A stretch of DNA of 6,696 bases from Gammaproteobacteria bacterium (lineage in GTDB: Bacteria > Pseudomonadota > Gammaproteobacteria > SZUA-229), in contig DAOWFN010000143.1 of the NCBI GenBank assembly GCA_030637945.1, positions 1 to 6,696 on the forward strand, written 5' to 3'. A model generated the notes under the pieces. The model was not told where the DNA came from. It saw only the letters and a list, made by a program, of their open reading frames with translations, and searched no databases. A program made the translations under genes and the position numbers. Within the stretch, counting starts at the first letter, position 1. Every line of letters begins with the position of its first letter. Shown here one piece after another: positions 1 through 4,730 of this stretch.

Positions 1-1001
1 GCCTAAATATAAATATACCTTCACTACTGATTGCCAGCACCCGCTCTCATAAAGAGCTAAGAGATCTACAGCAACACACATTTGACAGCGCTGTTTTCAC
101 ATCGGAGAGAATTGAGCGTATCAGACAGAAACTCCTTAACACCATCAATAAAAACACATACGACCCTGAATCAGATAATTTAGATACTAAATCCATCGAT
201 ACTATTGACTGGTCCAACCTTAACGTCATGGTGGTCGATGACAACGAGATCAACTTACGCCTGGTCGAAATCATATTACACAAGTACAAAACGCGCGTCA
301 CGACTGCTCGCTCCGGTGCACAGGCCATCGATTATGCGAGCATGAATTCTTATGACATCATCTTCATGGATCTGCACATGCCGGGAATCGACGGCTATCA
401 GACCACAAAAAAAATCCGTCAGGTAACTCCTGGGGAACAGCCTGTCATCCTGGCGCTGACAGCAAATGCATTGCCACAAGAAAAAGAAAAGGTCATCGAA
501 TCAGGCATGAATGGAATTTTGATCAAACCCGTTAGCGATTCCATTCTGAAAAACATCATCAATCAGTGGGTACTAAAAAAATCCACCAGCAACATAACAA
601 CAACCGAACTCAACAACAACGATACTGATGGTGACAGAAAAACTGCATCTGATAAAAAAAATAAAGAGAAAATATTTTCGATTGACCTGGCAAAAGAGTT
701 TACCGGTAATAATGAGGAACTTGCCTATGAATTATTCGGAATGTTACGTGCAGAATTGCAAAGCTACAACATAGCTATAACAGCAGCAGTTAATAATAAC
801 GATCTAAAAAAATTACGTGAGCACGTACACAAATTACACGGCGCAAGTCGCTGTTGCGGAACCACAGAATTAAAGCTGGCAAGTAGCCACATAGAAAGCT
901 TAATCGATCAAAAAATAGACTTTGATCTCAAAAAGGAGACGTCGATACTAATGGCTGCCATTAAAGATGTCGCTGATTACAATTTAGAAAACAATAATTA
1001 A
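1..1001 (+). CDS. BarA/GacS-type hybrid sensor histidine kinase, C-terminal part (5' end outside window)
   Basis: This is the end of a membrane-bound hybrid kinase whose family passes phosphate His-Asp-His to a UvrY/GacA-type regulator. The frame is open from base 3 with no stop, giving 332 visible residues. The ATG at 228 falls in receiver strand 1 (NVMVVDDNEINLRL), so it is internal. Bases 3-150 look like the second half of a degenerate receiver. The true receiver spans about 222-570: acidic pair DD at 237-242, phospho-acceptor Asp at 369-371 (FMDLHMPGIDG), Thr at 459-461 and Lys at 525-527 (IKP). A polar, Asn/Lys-rich, AT-rich linker (about 570-675) leads to an HPt domain with the phospho-His at 828-830 (VHKLHGASRCCG), very like the GacS/BarA HPt. 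The sensor, HAMP, DHp and ATPase domains lie outside the window, so the exact orthologue (barA, gacS, letS) is inferred. It converges on pdxJ. Confidence 0.88.
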   Translation, partial: LNINIPSLLIASTRSHKELRDLQQHTFDSAVFTSERIERIRQKLLNTINKNTYDPESDNLDTKSIDTIDWSNLNVMVVDDNEINLRLVEIILHKYKTRVTTARSGAQAIDYASMNSYDIIFMDLHMPGIDGYQTTKKIRQVTPGEQPVILALTANALPQEKEKVIESGMNGILIKPVSDSILKNIINQWVLKKSTSNITTTELNNNDTDGDRKTASDKKNKEKIFSIDLAKEFTGNNEELAYELFGMLRAELQSYNIAITAAVNNNDLKKLREHVHKLHGASRCCGTTELKLASSHIESLIDQKIDFDLKKETSILMAAIKDVADYNLENNN

Positions 1002-1061
1002 ATCTTAAGAGACAATAACATTTTCTGCCAGAGAACAAGGTAGGTGCACATAACACACAAA
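1002..1061. other. Gap between convergent genes, no clear terminator
   Basis: These 60 bases separate the stop codons of the kinase gene (+) and pdxJ (-). I looked for a bidirectional hairpin with a T-tract and saw none. There is only an 8-base palindrome, tcttaaga, at 1003-1010, too short and without a T-run. Termination here may be Rho-dependent, or may occur inside a neighbouring gene. Confidence 0.6.
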
Positions 1062-1805
1062 TTACCGATTTCTCGCTTCCATCATCAGCTTTTTATATTC
1101 CCTTACCGACTTCTCAATCCCCATAAAAATACTATCTGCAATAATTGCGTGACCGATATTTAACTCTCTCACCATCTGCAAGCGGGCGATGTCAGTGATG
1201 TTTTGTCTGTTTAAGCCATGCCCGGCATTAACCTGTAAACCTATATTATCCGCATGTTCACAGGCAACTGTTATCTCATTAAGAAGTTGTTGCTGCATCT
1301 TCGCGTCATCCGCATCTGCATAATGCCCCGTATGAATTTCGATGACCGGCGCACCTGTTCTTTGCGCAGCATCTATCTGCTGTATGTCGGCATCAATGAA
1401 TAAGGATACTTTTATTCCTGCATCTGCTAATTTTGCACAAGATTCAGTTATTTCTGTTTCGTAACGAATAACATCTAAGCCACCTTCTGTTGTTAGCTCT
1501 TCACGTTTCTCGGGTACCAGACAACAATCCTCAGGCTTAACATCACAGGCAATAGCAACCATCTCATCCGTTACGGCCATCTCAAGATTCATCCGTGTCA
1601 GCATACGTTCTTTTAATAGATAAACATCTCTGTCCTGTATATGACGCCTGTCTTCACGCAAATGCAAAGTAATACTGTCAGCACCGGCCTGTTCAACCTG
1701 TAGAGCGGCGTATACTGGATCAGGATACCTGGTACCCCTCGCCTGCCTTAGCGTCGCCACATGGTCTATGTTGACGCCTAAAAGTAAATCACTTGTTGTC
1801 ACCAA
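1062..1805 (-). CDS. pdxJ: Pyridoxine 5'-phosphate synthase PdxJ
   Basis: This cytoplasmic TIM-barrel enzyme condenses 1-deoxy-D-xylulose 5-phosphate with 3-amino-2-oxopropyl phosphate, the last ring-forming step of the DXP-dependent vitamin B6 pathway. The protein is 247 residues, against 243 in E. coli, and aligns end to end from memory. It begins LLLGVNIDHVATLRQARGT. The family's catalytic residues are all present: His48 (TLHLRED), Glu75 (MNLEMAVT), Glu156 (VIEIHTGHYAD) and His196 (NAGHGLN). Phosphate/substrate ligands are also visible (Asn12, Arg23, Arg50, Gly197). The first codon is TTG (1803-1805) directly followed by GTG (1800-1802). A GGGAG lies 7 bases before the TTG and 10 before the GTG, so either may be used and the ends of the protein differ by one residue. 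The gene starts 24 bases after ligA and is probably cotranscribed with it. Confidence 0.96.
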   Translation of the reverse strand: MVTTSDLLLGVNIDHVATLRQARGTRYPDPVYAALQVEQAGADSITLHLREDRRHIQDRDVYLLKERMLTRMNLEMAVTDEMVAIACDVKPEDCCLVPEKREELTTEGGLDVIRYETEITESCAKLADAGIKVSLFIDADIQQIDAAQRTGAPVIEIHTGHYADADDAKMQQQLLNEITVACEHADNIGLQVNAGHGLNRQNITDIARLQMVRELNIGHAIIADSIFMGIEKSVREYKKLMMEARNR

Positions 1806-1812
1806 CTCACCA

Positions 1813-1817
1813 CTCCC
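1813..1817 (-). promoter_or_regulatory. Ribosome binding site of pdxJ
   Basis: On the - strand the sequence reads GGGAG in the 24-base gap after the ligA stop. It is 7 bases from the TTG at 1805 and 10 from the GTG at 1802. This spacing slightly favours TTG, although GTG is the intrinsically stronger start codon. Confidence 0.6.
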
Positions 1818-1829
1818 GTTTTTATCATT

Positions 1830-3860
1830 TCACATTTTTTTGGTATTTAATAACGCTAACATTGTCGACTCATTAATTACCCGCACACCTAATTTTTCTG
1901 CTTTGGTCAATTTAGAACCTGCTTTATCACCGGCAAGAAGATAATCCGTTTTGGCGGACACACTACCCGTCACCTTCGCACCGACGGCGAGCAACTTCTG
2001 TTTGGCTTCATCTCGTGACATGGTTGGCAAAGATCCTGTAATCACGATGGTTTTACCATAAAATTCACTTATTGACTGCGGATCCGGTACAAGCTGTTGT
2101 ACGGTTTGCACGTCTATGCCCGCAGATAACAACTGGTCTATAACTTCTATATTATGCGCCTGCTGAAAAAAGTGGACAATATGTTTCGCAACGATCGGAC
2201 CAATATCCTGCACTTCTATCAATTGATCAAAATTTGCATTTTTGACGGCAGCTAAAGTTTTATATTCATTGGCAAGATTCACCGCCGTTGTTTCACCAAC
2301 TTCTCGTATCCCCAAAGCATAAATAAATCTTGATAAAGCAGGATGCTTGCTACTCTCCAGGGCATTCACGAGATTTACTGCTGATTTTTCACCCATCCGT
2401 TCCAACGCCGATAGCGCATCAACAGATAATTTATACAGGTCCGCCGGCGTATCGATCAAGCCTTCATCAACTAATTGCTCAACCAGCTTATCACCCAATC
2501 CATCTATATCCATCGCTTTACGCGAAGCATAATGTTTGATCGCTTCAGCGCGTTGCGCACGGCAATATAAACCTCCCGTGCAACGAGCGACAGCCTCACC
2601 TTCAACCTGCTCGATCAATGATCCACACACAGGACAATTTTCCAGCATCTGGATCACCGGTAACGGGGTTTTTCTTGAGCCGGGAACAACGCGTACGATT
2701 TCAGGAATCACATCACCTGCTCGACGGATGATGACCTGATCGCCAACACGTATATCTTTACGGCGGATCTCATCCATATTATGCAGTGTTGCATTACTTA
2801 CCGTCACACCACCGACAAATACAGGCTCAAGACGAGCTACTGGTGTAACCGCACCGGTGCGACCAACCTGAAAGTCCACATCTAATATCTTGCTGATCTC
2901 TTCCTGAGCAGGAAACTTATGTGCTATCGCCCAACGTGGCGCTCGTGCGACAAAACCGAGCCTGTCCTGCAAAGTTATGTCATTAACTTTATAAACGATA
3001 CCGTCTATGTCATAAGACAAATCATCACGTCTCTTCAATATATCATCGTAATACGATAGGCACGCTTGCAGACCGAGCACCGGTGTCATCTCATTACACA
3101 CAGGTAAGCCAAAATTCTTTAATTGTTGCAGGATCTCATACTGCGTATTTGCCAGCTCACCACCTTCGACAACGCCGACAGAATAACAATATAAACTTAA
3201 AGGACGGTTCGCTGTAACACCCGGGTCTAATTGGCGTAGACTGCCAGCAGCAGCATTTCTTGGATTAGCAAATTCCTTCTCTCCATTTTTCCTGGCTTTT
3301 TCATTCAATCGCGCAAAACCGGCTTTAGGCATAAATACTTCACCACGAACCTCCAGCACTTCAGGGTAGTCATCACCCAATAAACGTAGAGGGACAGAGT
3401 GCATGGTACGGATATTTTGCGTTACATTTTCGCCCGTACTTCCATCACCACGTGTCGCTGCATATATCAACAAGCCTTTTTCATAACGAATACTAATCGC
3501 CAAGCCATCAAGTTTGGGTTCAGCAACATATTCGATTTCATCACTTATTCTTAATCGGTCCTGAATACGCTGATTAAATGCCTGCAGATCTTCCTCACTG
3601 AAGACATTGTCTAATGACAACATCGGTTTCTGATGCTGTATTTGTTCAAAAGCGGTTAAGGGTCTGTCGCCAACACGCTGCGTTGGCGAATCTACAGTAA
3701 TTAATTCAGGGTATTTTTCTTCATGTGAAAGAAGTTGCTTATAGAGACGATCATACTCTGCGTCAGGTATATCCGGATCATCCAGTACATAATATCTGTA
3801 GGAATGGTATCGAAGCAGCTCACGTAAACGCTTAACTTCTTTTTCGACTGTGACAGGCAT
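1830..3860 (-). CDS. ligA: NAD-dependent DNA ligase LigA
   Basis: LigA seals nicks in duplex DNA (Okazaki fragments, repair) using NAD+ as adenylate donor. The 676 residues compare with 671 in E. coli, so the gene is complete. Domains in order: Ia (about 1-70, with the YHSYRYYVLDDPDIPDAEYDRL NMN-binding signature, YxxD/DAEYD); the adenylation domain with nucleophile Lys116 in EPKLDG, then TRGDG at 136-140, DGIVYKVND with Lys291 and AHKFPA with Lys315; the OB fold (about 320-405); a Cys4 zinc finger (C409, C412, C427, C433); helix-hairpin-helix repeats (about 450-585, e.g. MDIDGLGDKLVEQL, LGIREVGETTAVNLA); and a C-terminal BRCT domain (about 599-676, YGKTIVITGSLP). The ATG at 3860 matches the E. 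coli start to within one residue. It has only a weak A-rich ribosome site. It lies 106 bases after zipA and 24 before pdxJ. Confidence 0.98.
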   Translation of the reverse strand: MPVTVEKEVKRLRELLRYHSYRYYVLDDPDIPDAEYDRLYKQLLSHEEKYPELITVDSPTQRVGDRPLTAFEQIQHQKPMLSLDNVFSEEDLQAFNQRIQDRLRISDEIEYVAEPKLDGLAISIRYEKGLLIYAATRGDGSTGENVTQNIRTMHSVPLRLLGDDYPEVLEVRGEVFMPKAGFARLNEKARKNGEKEFANPRNAAAGSLRQLDPGVTANRPLSLYCYSVGVVEGGELANTQYEILQQLKNFGLPVCNEMTPVLGLQACLSYYDDILKRRDDLSYDIDGIVYKVNDITLQDRLGFVARAPRWAIAHKFPAQEEISKILDVDFQVGRTGAVTPVARLEPVFVGGVTVSNATLHNMDEIRRKDIRVGDQVIIRRAGDVIPEIVRVVPGSRKTPLPVIQMLENCPVCGSLIEQVEGEAVARCTGGLYCRAQRAEAIKHYASRKAMDIDGLGDKLVEQLVDEGLIDTPADLYKLSVDALSALERMGEKSAVNLVNALESSKHPALSRFIYALGIREVGETTAVNLANEYKTLAAVKNANFDQLIEVQDIGPIVAKHIVHFFQQAHNIEVIDQLLSAGIDVQTVQQLVPDPQSISEFYGKTIVITGSLPTMSRDEAKQKLLAVGAKVTGSVSAKTDYLLAGDKAGSKLTKAEKLGVRVINESTMLALLNTKKM

Positions 3861-3876
3861 TTAATTATTCTTTTTT

Positions 3877-3898
3877 ACCGCAGAGGTCACGGAGGACA
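3877..3898. repeat. Short degenerate direct repeat, resembling a common proteobacterial intergenic repeat
   Basis: After ACCG (3877-3880) come two adjacent 9-base units, cagaggtca (3881-3889) and cggaggaca (3890-3898), which agree at 7 of 9 positions. On the opposite strand they read as CCTC-rich, with TG-CCTC-G at regular 9-base spacing. From memory, strings of this type (ACCGCAGAGG...GGACACA) recur in spacers of many unrelated bacterial genomes, but no copy number can be established here because the window holds only this one instance. It ends 17 bases before the ligA ATG. Confidence 0.4.
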
Positions 3899-3926
3899 CA
3901 AAGTCTATAATTTTTTTAGATTTAAA

Positions 3927-3951
3927 CACCTGTGCATGCTTTAACACAGTG
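3927..3951 (-). terminator. Imperfect hairpin downstream of zipA, possible weak terminator
   Basis: On the - strand CACTGTG (3951-3945) pairs with CACAGGTG (3934-3927), giving a 7-bp stem with one bulged G and a 10-base loop. It starts 15 bases after the zipA stop. It is followed by TTTAAATCT rather than a true T-run, so it is at best an attenuating hairpin and may be chance. Confidence 0.25.
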
Positions 3952-3966
3952 GCTCAAAATAAGGTT

Positions 3967-4728
3967 TCAGGCTTTGGCAGGAGACCTGTGTACATCACCA
4001 TTCATAAAGTGTCTGGCCCGTGTACGGTAATTCTCAGCATCCTGCTCTGTTAGGGGCTCACGCTTATGGTTACACAGACGTGCACCTAACAAACCAGATA
4101 ACTGATAGCTACGTTGCAGCATCTCTGTTAGATCATCCAGAGGGTCACTGCCTGTAAATTGCATAAAAACGGTTAAGCCAGTCGTTCTCAGGTCATGGAT
4201 AGTATCCGGATCAAAAGAGCCAGGCTCCAGCATATTGGCAAGGCTAAAAACATTACGATCATTGTCTTTAAAATGAAATATATTCATATCACCAAACGTT
4301 AAACCCATTGCCTGTGCAGAACTATTAATGTGCGCACCTAATAACTCCTGTTCGGGCTTGGGTAATATATACAAGACAACGATATCAGAAGTGTTATTCT
4401 CTTCTTGAGTATTACTCACTTCCGGCTCGATCTTCCTTCCTATTTCATTTTCCGGAAACTCGTCATACGATTCATCACTTTGCCCAATCTCAGGTTCACC
4501 ATACGCTAATACATCATCACCTTCAGTCAGATCAGCACCGGTAATTATCCTGACCTCACCAACACCTTCATCAAAATCATCCAGGTTCTGTGCAGCAAAC
4601 TCAGGTAAATCCTCTTCCAGATCATTTTCAATAAAGTGACTACGGCGGCGCCGACTCCGACCAAGAACATAAATAACCAGGACAAAGACAACGCCAACGG
4701 CAAGTAAAATCCATCGAAATGATTCCAC
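3967..4728 (-). CDS. zipA: Cell division protein ZipA
   Basis: ZipA anchors the FtsZ ring to the inner membrane early in division and is specific to Gammaproteobacteria. The protein is 253 residues, shorter than E. coli's 328. Residues 5-23 form an N-terminal membrane segment (FRWILLAVGVVFVLVIYVLG) followed by an Arg cluster (24-29), giving N-out/C-in topology. A charged linker (about 34-112) follows. It is strongly acidic: 27 Asp/Glu against 3 Arg/Lys in 79 residues, instead of the long Pro/Gln-rich linker of E. coli. Residues about 115-243 form the FtsZ-binding domain (VVLYILPKPEQELLGAHI, GLTFGDMNIFHF, VFSLANMLEPGSFD, TGLTVFMQF). The start is GTG at 4726-4728, with no in-frame alternative just upstream. 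Its GGAG lies inside the end of smc, only 2 bases separate the genes, and translation is probably coupled. Confidence 0.94.
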   Translation of the reverse strand: MESFRWILLAVGVVFVLVIYVLGRSRRRRSHFIENDLEEDLPEFAAQNLDDFDEGVGEVRIITGADLTEGDDVLAYGEPEIGQSDESYDEFPENEIGRKIEPEVSNTQEENNTSDIVVLYILPKPEQELLGAHINSSAQAMGLTFGDMNIFHFKDNDRNVFSLANMLEPGSFDPDTIHDLRTTGLTVFMQFTGSDPLDDLTEMLQRSYQLSGLLGARLCNHKREPLTEQDAENYRTRARHFMNGDVHRSPAKA

Positions 4729-4730
4729 GA

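Larger units (their letters stand above)
3861..3966. other. zipA-ligA intergenic spacer
   Basis: This 106-base spacer is the only sizeable gap inside the - strand gene run. It contains an imperfect hairpin near the zipA end, an A/T-rich stretch (3909-3926) and a pair of degenerate 9-base direct repeats close to the ligA start. No convincing sigma70 -35/-10 pair was found in the - direction. Whether ligA has its own promoter or is read through from zipA cannot be settled by eye. Confidence 0.6.

Noticed and set aside
47..479. Short - strand open frames opposite the kinase receiver domain
   Set aside because: The + strand encodes a receiver with all catalytic residues. The reverse frames show no motif.
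1833..1841. Run of seven A (- strand) at the end of ligA as a possible frameshift site
   Set aside because: The run is not in the X-XXY-YYZ phase needed for a classical -1 slip, LigA already ends at its normal length after the BRCT domain, and no downstream extension of interest follows.
2330..2739. Several overlapping + strand open frames opposite ligA
   Set aside because: They are antisense to the well-conserved zinc-finger and helix-hairpin-helix region of LigA and overlap each other, which is typical of shadow frames.
3904..3935. TATAGA-like -10 element for a ligA promoter on the - strand
   Set aside because: No hexamer resembling TTGACA lies 15-19 bases upstream, and A/T-rich spacers give such -10 matches by chance.
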